DNA of 64,000 bases from Coemansia sp. RSA 487 (Eukaryota; Kickxellomycota; Kickxellomycetes; Kickxellales; Kickxellaceae). The translations under genes and the position numbers were made by a program. Numbering within the stretch: the stretch's first letter is position 1; each line of letters opens with the position of its first letter. Of the stretch, positions 1 through 9,550 are shown one piece after another. The stretch covers positions 1-64,000 of the forward strand of contig JANBRJ010000061.1 of the NCBI GenBank assembly GCA_027577595.1, written 5' to 3'. The notes beneath the pieces are model-generated. The model made no database searches and was not told where the DNA came from. It was given only the letters and a program-made list of their open reading frames with translations.

Positions 1-227
1 TCACCAAAAAACCTCTTTTCCAGGTACACAGAGGGATGGAACTGCTTGTGAGTAGCCAGCTCATGGACAAATATCCAGCGAGCCAGCCCATACATGTGTG
101 CAGAGGCTGTGTTGGCCACTACGACATAGTTGTTTACCTTGGTAATGTCATTTATGTCATTCACCAGAGATTTTAGGGGACACTTTATAACGCGTGTCCC
201 TGTGTCTGATGTATCCTCATTGTCCAT
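1..227 (-). CDS. Hypothetical protein, N-terminal part, runs off the left edge
   Basis: An ATG at 225-227 on the minus strand opens a frame with no stop through the window edge (75 codons visible). The protein starts MDNEDTSDTGTRVIKCPLKS and contains a hydrophobic-aromatic stretch with the words ARWIFVHELATHKQF and VYLEKRFF. I do not recognise the family. It lies next to a cluster of decayed mobile elements, so it could be a transposon-borne or repeat-family protein, but it could equally be a host gene. The AT-rich sequence upstream of the ATG (from 228) looks non-coding, which supports this start. Its C-terminal end and total length are unknown. Confidence 0.4.
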   Translation of the reverse strand, partial: MDNEDTSDTGTRVIKCPLKSLVNDINDITKVNNYVVVANTASAHMYGLARWIFVHELATHKQFHPSVYLEKRFFG

Positions 228-868
228 TGCGAATGGGTAAGCAAACAAGAGCAGATAGCTAATATAATATATGCATTGAAAGGTGTATTTGATGGTACTG
301 GAAGAAATAAAATGTCAAAGGAAAGCCAAGGAGAAACAAAAGTGAAAAGGAAAAACAAACGCCCTTTGATCGTTATATAGCATTATTGGTTAACGTTGTA
401 ATCAATGTCACGCTGCCTTTTCTAGTCAGGCACACATTCTCTTCATTCTTTAGCTTGCTTAGGAACACTTGTGATACTGATATATCACTTTTCACAAGAA
501 TATCAAAAGAGCAGATGAAAGTAAAATCCCTCGTCTTTATTTTTCATACACAGCCTGATTTTATAGACACACAAACACTACAACAACTGAAATAGATAAC
601 TGGGAAGCATATATCATATGTTTCCTGACGATATGGTTGTTCCGACATGAGACAATCATATTTCGAGTCATCATCATTATCAGAATGTTTTGATGGCTGT
701 AAAAGCCAATTTTTTGTTGGAATAAAAACGAAGAGGAACTTTAGTTTCGTTTTGAAAAATACTAACAATCTTTATGAAGCTTGGTAGTATCACCGACTTT
801 TATACTATTATAGTTTAATTCAAATCGCTTCCTCTAATGCTGAATGATTTAGTGGTTATTGTTCTGTT
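228..868. other. Intergenic, nothing recognised
   Basis: AT-rich sequence with only short chance reading frames. It may hold the promoter of the left-edge gene. No LTR-like ends of the neighbouring fossil element could be matched by eye. Confidence 0.5.
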
Positions 869-2945
869 GTGTTGGTTGCTGCAACATGTATGATAATGGT
901 GACTATTGAAACTACAAGTTTGCTGTCGGCCACAGAGGTCGACTATGTTTTTAAATTGTTCCCGGTCGAGAAGGATCTATGGGTGTCGTTCGCGTTGATG
1001 AAAGTTCCGATGGATAAGCGATCTGAGTACGAGAATTGGTGTGTCTTGAGTCGCCATGAGATCCTGGCGTGAGGTTTATTGGGGGAATTCTTAGCCATGC
1101 TATATTGCGACACGATCCATTGGCTGGACGCTGGTATTCAAATTTATCAGATGAAGCCGCCGACAAATTCGGCGGAGTTTGAAACCTTCTTTGAAGCATA
1201 TAAAATATTATACAAACGCAGCTTATACAATGTCGGACATGGGCTTGCAACATATATCTCTATTATAAAGCTTCCGACCAAGCTTTGTAATCGGCTCATT
1301 GCTGAAGCAGTGACTAATACAGCGTATAAATTCAATGCGGTTGTGTCAAGGGCTAGGAGCTTCTTTGCAGACGAAAAGTCAATGCAACGGGTGCCAGTTA
1401 AAATCGATGCAGTAATGACAGCTACGCCTCGTTGTAATCTGAACAACTGGCCGAAGGTTGTGAGGACTGACAAGCCCTTGGCTGTGCCGCGTAGTATAGC
1501 GTTTGTCGAAACGAGTCCGTTGAATGGGACACCTGCACAAATCCCGCCTGCGGAGCAGTTGTGTATTGACGGCATGGCTAACGAGATCCTGGCTCACATC
1601 TTGGTGGATGGTGGGTTGCAGATAACTATTGCCGACGAAGAGTTTTGTAAGAAGCTAAAAATAAAGTTGTATGCTTTGGACGCGTCTATACCGACTGTTT
1701 TGGCAGATGGAGCACACTGTCATGACTGTACAAAGTATTGCAGATTGCCTATTCATTTCGGTGGCAATTTGCGCATTAATACTTATTGTTTAGTGATGCC
1801 AGCAACGGCTGATATTCTGCTCGGTAACAGCTAGGTGAAAGAGCACAAGAGCGTTATCCATTGCGAGGAAGACGTATTTATCACTGAAAAATATAAGCAT
1901 TGGAAAATATTGGGAACAGCAGTTCAGTCTGTGTCTGTTGCAGAGAACACGGTCAAACTGATTACAGTCAATGCAGTGGCAAAGTTGGTGGAAGACAATG
2001 GTGTTGGCTCGATGGGCTGGGTTTGTGTGAGCTTTCCCGAGGATAGTTTGAAGTCTCAGTTGTCTGTTGCGGCACTGGCGACGAGTCAGGAAGTTCAATT
2101 GGCGACGGTGTGCTCAAAGTATAAGCAGGTACTTGAGCAGCCGCCAGTCGGCCAACCTGCGCCTGGCGGTCCTGAAATGGAGATCCATCTGCCAGAGGGG
2201 TCTGAACCGGTCGCCAGGGCGCCGTATCGTTTGTCACATGCAGAAATAGCCGAGATGGAGAAGTAGATAGGTGAATTGCTGAAGAAAGGTTACATTCGCA
2301 CATCTACGTCGCCTTGGGCTGCTCTGGTGTTGTATGTGTGCAAGAAGAATGATGCGCTGCGCATGTGCGTTGATTATCGCGGCTTGAACAAGTGTACAAT
2401 TAAGGATGAGTTTCTGATGCCACTTATTGATGACTTACTTGATGAGACACATTGCACGCAGATGTTTTCAAAGATCGATCTTGTTCAGGCATATCACCAG
2501 GTGCGTGTTCGTGATGAGGACATTTCGATTTATCCAAGGAAAGCTGAAGAACACGCGAAACATTTGGATACAGTACTCTAGCGTTTGTAGAACAATCTAC
2601 GTACAAAGCCGGAAAAATACGGACTTTTCAAGGATTCGGTCGAGTCCTTGGGTTATGTGATCACGAAGGACGGTTTGAGAACAGATCCAGGCAAAGTGGC
2701 AGCAGTTAAAAATTGGTATACCCGCACTGTTTACTGATGTTCGGGGTTTCCTCAGTTTTAGTGGTTATTATTGTCGTTTCGTCAGAAACTGCTCGCGGAT
2801 TGCTATGCCACTGACGAAGTTGCTGGTGACGAAGGAATTTGTTTGGAATGACAAAGCAGAATCGGCATTTAATGAGCTGAAGGAACGGCTGTCGTCTGGA
2901 CTGATTATCAAGCAGTTTGATCCGAAACGAGCGATTCGTGTTGAA
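869..2945 (+). mobile_element. Ty3/gypsy-like LTR retrotransposon fossil (internal region only)
   Basis: The order of parts is that of a Ty3/gypsy element: a gag-like region (about 880-1500), a retropepsin-like region (about 1590-1830), reverse transcriptase (about 2170-2700) and the start of RNase H (about 2800-2945). Conserved words of the RT fingers and palm are still legible. No integrase and no LTRs were seen. The element is broken, with roughly half a dozen breaks plus truncation, and cannot be active. Legible protein words suggest moderate rather than extreme age. Its RNase H part ends abruptly where a decayed DNA-transposon transposase on the other strand begins, so one element probably inserted into the other. 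Confidence 0.8.
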
Positions 2946-2949
2946 GCAT

Positions 2950-3690
2950 CTCATTTTACTTTGGACCAAAGCTCCCCAATGGTATTTAGAAAGGGTGATT
3001 GTGGAGGCAGATGTAGGTGCTTGTATTGTCAGTTTTCTATTAGGTTTCAAATGGCTAATGGCGTGTGGATTGGAGCATTGTCCATCACAAGATAGTGGCC
3101 TTTCGTGTTTTTTTGCATCCGGTATATCGATTACATTTAAGATGTAGGCCAGAAAGTGCTCTGTCCGTGTGCCAACACGCCCACTAATCCTGATCTCACT
3201 GCCATTGGTTTTCCTCGTTTTGGCAGTAGAAACGGCTTGAGGCTTTCTCAATGAAACATCAACCACACCTGTGCTAAACATTGCGCCCAGAATGGCTATT
3301 GAAATGCCTGCTGCCGCGGGTACAGTTCCCTTTGCTGGTTTCCCTATCAATGAGCGACCAAAGTTTCTTTGGGTATGCAAGTTGAAGCCAGCCTCGTCAA
3401 TGAAAACGCAGTTTGTGGCAAAGTCAAGATCGGCCATCTGCTCCCACTGCTCAACCCTTTCCTTTCTCAATGCAATTACCCTGTCAGAGTTTTATTCTGC
3501 AGGGGGTTTTTCTAGCTTCTTTAGTGTTAAGCAGCATTTGCCAACTAAACGCCTGTGTAGTGCTGACACTGATATGGTCAGGGCGTCGAATGCTTCATAG
3601 ACCCTTCTTGATATCTGCCAGCACTGCAGCTGGGCTCTTGTTCAAAGTAGTGGTATTTCTTCAGATTGTTAGGTTTTCTTAAGATCAATG
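2950..3690 (-). mobile_element. Decayed DDE (Tc1/IS630-like) DNA transposon transposase
   Basis: On the minus strand a transposase of the DDE_3 kind common in zygomycete fungi can be read from about 3690 down to 2950. Its first catalytic Asp region reads NCVFIDEAGFN (about 3410). A strand with GHYLVMDNAPIHTP-type words (about 3040-3090) carries the second Asp, and LPPQSPFLNTIGELWSK (about 2965-3010) is the third-catalytic block with Glu. The frame is disrupted: a TAA lies near 3490, a frame change between the KKH and YLVMDNAPIH words (about 3090-3100), another change near 3040, and a probable one near 3620. No terminal inverted repeats were identified. It abuts the Ty3-like fossil at about 2945, consistent with insertion into that element's RNase H region. 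It cannot encode an active transposase. Confidence 0.75.
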
Positions 3691-3973
3691 TTAACTAACC
3701 ACATTGAAAGCGCAGATAGAGACCGAGAAGCCAATATATTTTAGTGTGAAACAATAGGCGTGTACCGAACAGTTTTCTCCACAAAGCTGAGCTTGCACCT
3801 CTTACTTCCAAGCGCAAACATAATGCCAACTGACGCAAACGACTTTTTCTTGGAACGCAAAATGCGTTATCGCCACCACAAACCTTTGATCATTTGACGC
3901 GTATACATCCTTCTTATTCGACACAATTAGTTTTGCAAAATTCAATATATGTTGTTCGCACAGGAAACAATCA

Positions 3974-4183
3974 CTACAGCACAATTGTCACGCCTCTGAA
4001 ACATTTGTGGATATCGGAACTGTCCTTTGGTTCCCAGATGTGCACTCCGTGTTTGAATCCAGTGCTCTGCAAGAACAATGACGGTAGATTGTCATGGGTC
4101 CAGCTTTGATGTCTTTCCTTAGTTGAGCCAAATGCCTGAGCATTTTCCATTGCGGACTTTTTTGCAGCTATTCTTGTAAACAT
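3974..4183 (-). mobile_element. Possible second Tc1/mariner-like transposase scrap
   Basis: A 69-codon minus-strand frame contains AFGSTKERHQSWTHDN, then LFLQSTGFKHGVHIWEPKD and SDIHKCFRG. Spacing and residues resemble the segment of Tc1/mariner transposases around the first catalytic Asp: a lysine-rich helix, 'W-T-x-D-x-W', 'SDES-F-LF', then a V-x-V-W-R/E-P word followed by 'KCxxPTVKHGG'. The canonical DES is not preserved. It appears to be a different family from the transposase at 2950-3690. The similarity is weak, and the piece is too short for a firm call. Confidence 0.35.
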
Positions 4184-4589
4184 GCCATCACACTACTCAG
4201 TGAGTTTGAGAATAATTTTTCCATTCAAAGATATCAACAGGTCACACAGCATGCATAGTAACAGGTGATCACATGATAATTAATGCAGTACTTTTCACAA
4301 ATGTGTGGATTCTCTTCAGATAAGCTTAAATGCCAAGCACTTCTCAAGAACAACTCTTCCTACTCTAATCAACTTTTCTACTATTCACATATTCCAGAAT
4401 ACCATCCTTCTTATGTTTTACCTTTACCTACTATCGAGTCTATTAGTGTAAGTTGTCCAAAACAAAACTGTTTCCTGTCCTCAAGTAAAAAACAAAGCAA
4501 ATGATTGCAAACTAACAACTTTAATACAAAGATGCACTTTCACAGTTGTTATCCTACTTGTAGTTATCATTTGCTGAATAACTCTCAAG
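4184..4589. other. Intergenic, EGT1 upstream region
   Basis: AT-rich, no reading frame of note. It must contain the EGT1 promoter, but no clear TATA or other site was pinned down. Confidence 0.5.
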
Positions 4590-7391
4590 ATGACTGCTGT
4601 CATTGATCCCGAGCACGCGGAGGCAACCGTTTTTATACATTCTGCAGCGGACAATACAGCTGTTTCCAGCAAGAATAGCGATGTCGCCGCGTCTTACAAG
4701 TTCTTTGATTATCGTACGACAAGTGTAAAAGACGGGCAGAGCCAAATTCCACCGCTGTTTAGAGGCATCGTAGAAGGTCTTACAACACGCAAGGCTCTGC
4801 CAGGGACTACCGATCCTGAATATCGCACCCTGCCAACCATTCTACTCTACGATGACTTAGGTCTGGAGCTGTTTGACCGTATTACGTATCTGCCAGAATA
4901 TTATCTAACCACCAGCGAGATTGATATCCTTGAGACCAAGATCCAGGAGATTGTTGCCGAAATTCCAAATGACTCTGATGTCATTGAGCTTGGCTGTGGC
5001 TCATTGCGCAAGACAACGATCCTCCTTGACGCGCTGAACAAGCAACGCACCGGGATTACCTACTATGCCATTGATGTCATGCCGCTCCCGCTTCACGAAT
5101 CGATGGAAAGCCTGTCTCTGCAGCTCTCAAATGTATCATTTGTTGCCTTGTGCGGGTCATACGAGGAGGTTATGAGCCACTTTAAAAAGTCAGCCCGTCG
5201 CAAGACTATTCTTTGGCTTGGCTCATCGATAGGGGGTTGCACCGCTGACTACGCTACAGACCTATTGTCAGGCATCGTGGACGGCGCTTTGAACGAGAAC
5301 GATGCAGTCATGATCGGGATGGACTTGCAAAAGGATCCGGCAGTTATAATGGATGCGTACCACGACTCGCAAGGCGTGACTGCTGCGTTTGAGCTCAATG
5401 CGTTATCCCATGTCAACAACATCGTGTCCGCTTATGCTCAACAACAGCAGCACAGGCTTTTCGACGTCGAGAAATTCAAGTATTTCGGCGAATACGATGC
5501 GAATATCGGCAGACATAACGCATACATTGAAGCACAGGAGGATATGCGTTTACGGTGGCCCCAAGGCATAAAGCCCCAGGTCAAGGATATCTGTGGCAGC
5601 TCCGATGACCTGGTGCTCAGGCGCGGAGACAGGATCTACATCGAGTCCTCGCACAAGTACGGCCCTGGTGCTGCCGACACACTTGCTCGTACCACCAGAC
5701 TAGCGCATGTGTTTGAATGGACTGACTCGCGTAGATACTACTCGCTCAACCTTTTCCGCAAACCCAAATTCGTTATGCAGTCGGCATCAGCCATAGATTC
5801 CATTGGCGTTGACAAGGCATTCGACACAATTCCAGGCGAAAAGGAGTGGAGGCAGCTGTGGTCAGCGTGGGATACCCTGGCGCTTGAGATCATACCACAC
5901 GCAAAGCTGCACGATAAGCCTATCGATCTCCGCCATCCGTTTATATTCTACCTGGGCCACATGCCAGCCTTTGCCGACATCCATATGACTGCAGCTGACA
6001 CGGAGCCGCTTACAGAGCCAGCGATATATGCCCAATGGTTTGAGCGCGGCATCGATCCAAACATCAAAAGCAAAGCTGTAAACCATAGCCACTCGGAGAT
6101 CCCTACTCAGTGGCCTACCGTCGATGACATTGTTGCATACCGCGACCGAGTGCACTTGCGTATCCTTCGCTGGCTTGAGAGGTACGAAAGATGCGATGGA
6201 GCTGTGCCGGCCGAGGAGGCTCGCCACGTATGGATGGCGTTTGAACACCAGGCAATGCACATCGAAACATTCTTTTACATGATACTGCAGATGTCGCCCT
6301 TCGATATCCAGCCGCCAGTTGATATCCGCTTTAGGCCATTGGAAGCCAAGGTTCCGGGCCAGCAGTGGCTGCATTATGCTGGTGGCAAAGACATTGCCTT
6401 TGGTCTTGCAAACGACGACGAGCAGTCGCTGAAGGAAAAGACTCTTCCGACCAACCATATATTTGGCTGGGACAACGAGGGTCCGCAGATTAGAACCGAC
6501 ATTGAGCCATTCTCAATACAGACACGCCCAATTACAAATCAGGAGTATTTGGCGTTCCTTTCTGTGTTTTCCTCCAGAAAGGATGTCTCGGCTAGACAGC
6601 TCAGCGATCTGGTACCTTGTTCATGGATAAAGATAGATAGAACCTCCGACAACGACCATATCAACGACCATATCGACAGCAGTGCGCTGCTTGCTGCTGA
6701 CTATGCTGTGCGTACTGTTGTTGGAGCACCATCAATCGTAAGCAGTGAGGCAGCGCTATGGCCTGTATTTGTCAGCCATAAACAGGCTGAAGCATACGCA
6801 CAATGGTGTGGAAAGCGGCTGCCTAGCGAAGTTGAATGGACGCACGCTTCTCGCACTTTCCATCTTGCGGCTGCAATCTCGAGCAAGCGCAATGCCTCTA
6901 TTGAATTCCAAAACTGTCAGTCCAAACAGCAGCCGGTAGATGCCTATCTCGAAACTTTGCTTACTGAGCAAGACACCACCACTGAAAAGCTGGTCATGCA
7001 GCAACCATTTGACCTGTACATCCCGAGTGACTCCAACATTGGCTTTGCTCACTGGCACCCGGTTCCTGTAAAGAGCGGCATGTCTAGAAACAATAACACC
7101 AATCCCACGCTGCCCGAGGCAACGTTTGTTGGGAATGGCTGGGAGTGGACCACCACAATGTTCCAGCCATACGATGGGTTCAAGGCATCGCCCATGTATC
7201 CTGGGTACTCTGCCGATTTCTTTGATCCAGAGGAATTTCCAGATGCAGAGACCGCACATTATGTTGTCAAGGGCGGCTCATATGCTACGCACCCAAGGAT
7301 TGCACAGCGCCAGACATTCAGGAACTGGTATCAACGCGGTTATCCATATGTGCTGGCTACATTCCGCCTGTGCACAACACTGAACAAATAA
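4590..7391 (+). CDS. EGT1: Ergothioneine biosynthesis protein 1 (EgtD methyltransferase + EgtB sulfoxide synthase fusion)
   Basis: A single 933-residue frame matches the fungal Egt1 architecture. Residues about 55-400 are the EgtD-like histidine Nalpha-trimethyltransferase, with the SAM loop ELGCGS at 133-138. Residues about 440-600 are the DinB-like iron-binding domain, with the His-x3-His motif EHQAMHIE (His553 and His557). Residues about 600-933 are the FGE/sulfatase-modifying-factor-like domain with GNGWEWT (about 847-853) and VVKGGSYATHP near the end. In the known pathway, the enzyme trimethylates histidine to hercynine, then uses Fe(II) and O2 to couple cysteine and form hercynylcysteine sulfoxide; a separate PLP lyase (Egt2, not in this window) finishes ergothioneine. 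It is probably cytosolic, with no signal peptide. No introns are needed. The stop is 86 bp from the convergent helicase remnant. Confidence 0.95.
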   Translation: MTAVIDPEHAEATVFIHSAADNTAVSSKNSDVAASYKFFDYRTTSVKDGQSQIPPLFRGIVEGLTTRKALPGTTDPEYRTLPTILLYDDLGLELFDRITYLPEYYLTTSEIDILETKIQEIVAEIPNDSDVIELGCGSLRKTTILLDALNKQRTGITYYAIDVMPLPLHESMESLSLQLSNVSFVALCGSYEEVMSHFKKSARRKTILWLGSSIGGCTADYATDLLSGIVDGALNENDAVMIGMDLQKDPAVIMDAYHDSQGVTAAFELNALSHVNNIVSAYAQQQQHRLFDVEKFKYFGEYDANIGRHNAYIEAQEDMRLRWPQGIKPQVKDICGSSDDLVLRRGDRIYIESSHKYGPGAADTLARTTRLAHVFEWTDSRRYYSLNLFRKPKFVMQSASAIDSIGVDKAFDTIPGEKEWRQLWSAWDTLALEIIPHAKLHDKPIDLRHPFIFYLGHMPAFADIHMTAADTEPLTEPAIYAQWFERGIDPNIKSKAVNHSHSEIPTQWPTVDDIVAYRDRVHLRILRWLERYERCDGAVPAEEARHVWMAFEHQAMHIETFFYMILQMSPFDIQPPVDIRFRPLEAKVPGQQWLHYAGGKDIAFGLANDDEQSLKEKTLPTNHIFGWDNEGPQIRTDIEPFSIQTRPITNQEYLAFLSVFSSRKDVSARQLSDLVPCSWIKIDRTSDNDHINDHIDSSALLAADYAVRTVVGAPSIVSSEAALWPVFVSHKQAEAYAQWCGKRLPSEVEWTHASRTFHLAAAISSKRNASIEFQNCQSKQQPVDAYLETLLTEQDTTTEKLVMQQPFDLYIPSDSNIGFAHWHPVPVKSGMSRNNNTNPTLPEATFVGNGWEWTTTMFQPYDGFKASPMYPGYSADFFDPEEFPDAETAHYVVKGGSYATHPRIAQRQTFRNWYQRGYPYVLATFRLCTTLNK

Positions 7392-7477
7392 TATTTTAAT
7401 TTCACTTCTAGTTTTCCTTTTCCATATTATCCAAACATTTATTTAAATACTCGTGGATTATTTCCAACCTAGACATA

Positions 7478-9367
7478 CTAGTCACCGAGCTTTGTCGCGT
7501 ACCTGTCCATATGCTCGAAAAGAGATTCCAAAACCCTGCTTTTGTAAGCAACAGTTTCCCTGTTTGCGATTATACACAAGTGACGACAGTCTTTGAGGAA
7601 CCCAACTACCTTGGTGTTCGAGCGCACAAGTGACAAAATAATCGCCTTCTTTTCCAAACTCTGGAATCCGTCAACCGTACCAATACTAATACCTGGGTAC
7701 ATTTGGCTTATCGCCAGCTTAAGTAGGCGTACTTGGCCAGCGTATGGAGTAATTACCGCAATGTCCTCGGCATTCGTACCATAGCCGACTAGCTGTTTGA
7801 CATATTTGAGAACCAGACCCACCTCGCCTTTATTAGTCTTGCTGCCGCCAACCACGATTGGGTTGGCCCTACCTGACAAATAGACTTTCTTGGTGACATC
7901 AGAACCCTCGATAGAATTAGTCTTCTTCGTAGTGTTGATAAGAACAAGAGCCGAGTTGGCTACGTTATTATTATGGATGCCTGCAATGTCGCAAAGAAGA
8001 TGGTTGGCAATTGACGGATCGGGAACAAGTTTGTTTTCGTAAAGTATTTCCGATGGTACTCTCATTATCCTCTCGTGCATCCGGTACTGAGTTGTAAGCA
8101 TAAAATAGACCTTATCACCAAGGAACGATCAGACACGTTCAAACATACTCACAAGTAACTTGAGCCCCAAAATTTTATTGCTATCGCTGGTTGTGCCAGT
8201 ATTTCTGCCCAGTCCCTTTACGGTTGGCGGCAGTTGGTGGTGATCGCCTGCAAGGATAAGCTTTTCCGCTTGAATGGCTGCAATCCAGCACACGCCTTCA
8301 GTGGCCTGGGAAGCCTCGTCAATAATAACAACATCAAACTTTGGACATAGTGCAGTCAGTTGGTTATCGCCGGTGCCACAGAGTGTCGATAGCACCACAG
8401 ATACTGAGTTGAAAATCGCCTTGCTGGACGCTTTTTTCGACATCCTGTTGAGTCGCTTGGTCGGATTTGTGCTGGAGCTCGTGCTCCTCATTTGCTCTTG
8501 CATAGAGCAAAGGCTGTGCTTGATAACAGAGGACATCATCCTTGCCGGATTTCCAAAGCGAACAAAGGACAAATCAGGGGTGTTTCTCAGACGCAACGCA
8601 ATGTTATCCACAGATACATTGGATGCTCCACACACTAGCACTCGTTTTCCCTGGCTGACAAACTGACGAATGATCTCAACCAAGGTGTGCGTTTCCCCTG
8701 TTCCTGGTGGTCCGTGGATCAATGAGATCTCGCTGGCAGAGAGAGCCAGACACACAGCGTTCTTCTGGGCTTCGTTCGGAGAATTGTCGAAATATTGTGC
8801 ACCTGACCCATCTCCCACTCCGCTAAACTGCGGCTCTGCACTGTTAAACAGTACGTCATGGAGTCGTGGACGAATTTTACCGTAGTTCGCCAACGATGCG
8901 AGTGCAGTGCAAGTGCAATTGTACATTACGTTATTGCCATCTTTCTTGACTGTACACGAGCCGGTGAACCATCTGGGGAATCTGCATTTGGATGATACTG
9001 CTACAATCATCGATGAGTCTGCCATCTCTCTTACAACCCCGCAGGGCAATTGTTTTCCCTTTTTTGATTTTCTTTGGGTAAGCAGCGCATAGGCAGGCAC
9101 ATCCAGCTTGACCGAATCACCCATCCTCAATGCCGTCTTAGATATGGCTCCCTTATCTACCGATGACTCGATAGTTACCAACTGACGACCTCCAATCCAA
9201 GGTGTAACACGTTTGACTTTCATCCCGACTAGCGCAAAGCCAAGGTTCTGCAACTGAAGCACCTTCAGGGCTAAAAGAAGGTTGTGGGTATTCTCTATTT
9301 TGTAGCAGCGCTCCTTCTCGACGAGACTGATGTGGAGTTTAGAAAACCGAAGGATCTCAACATCCAT
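7478..9367 (-). pseudogene. Decayed tandem paralogue of HCS1 (Upf1-like SF1B helicase)
   Basis: From the ATG at 9365-9367 the frame runs 412 codons to a TGA at 8129-8131, then continues in the same frame for about 210 codons to 7478. The whole aligns with the neighbouring HCS1 protein. Three lesions hit essential motifs. Walker A reads GPPGTGETH, with Glu225 in place of the catalytic Lys (codon GAA at 8693-8695). The internal TGA falls in FERV-stop-SFLGDKV, where the neighbour has Arg. About 12 residues around motif VI are missing (FLKDCRHLC against FLKDYRRINVAITRARRHLC). Motif V is also altered (DGFQSLEKKA against DGFQGREKEA), and the linker before the DEAS box is shortened. DEAS and QLPPT are kept. 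The copy is much diverged from the neighbour, so the duplication is old. An alternative reading is a spliced, non-helicase product (see findings). Confidence 0.8.
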
Positions 9368-9550
9368 TTTTCGCCTTTCCGTGTGGCTGTGACTATAAAA
9401 AGTTATGCTTAACGTTTTTTGGGAAGTGAATGGTCCGGAGATTTATCCCAACCAAACAAGAATAAGTATGCTATCTTTATTGTGGCATACGTTTTCTGAT
9501 GCAATACTATAAAGCAAAGAGAGAAAGAGTACCTTGGTACTGCGTTTGTA

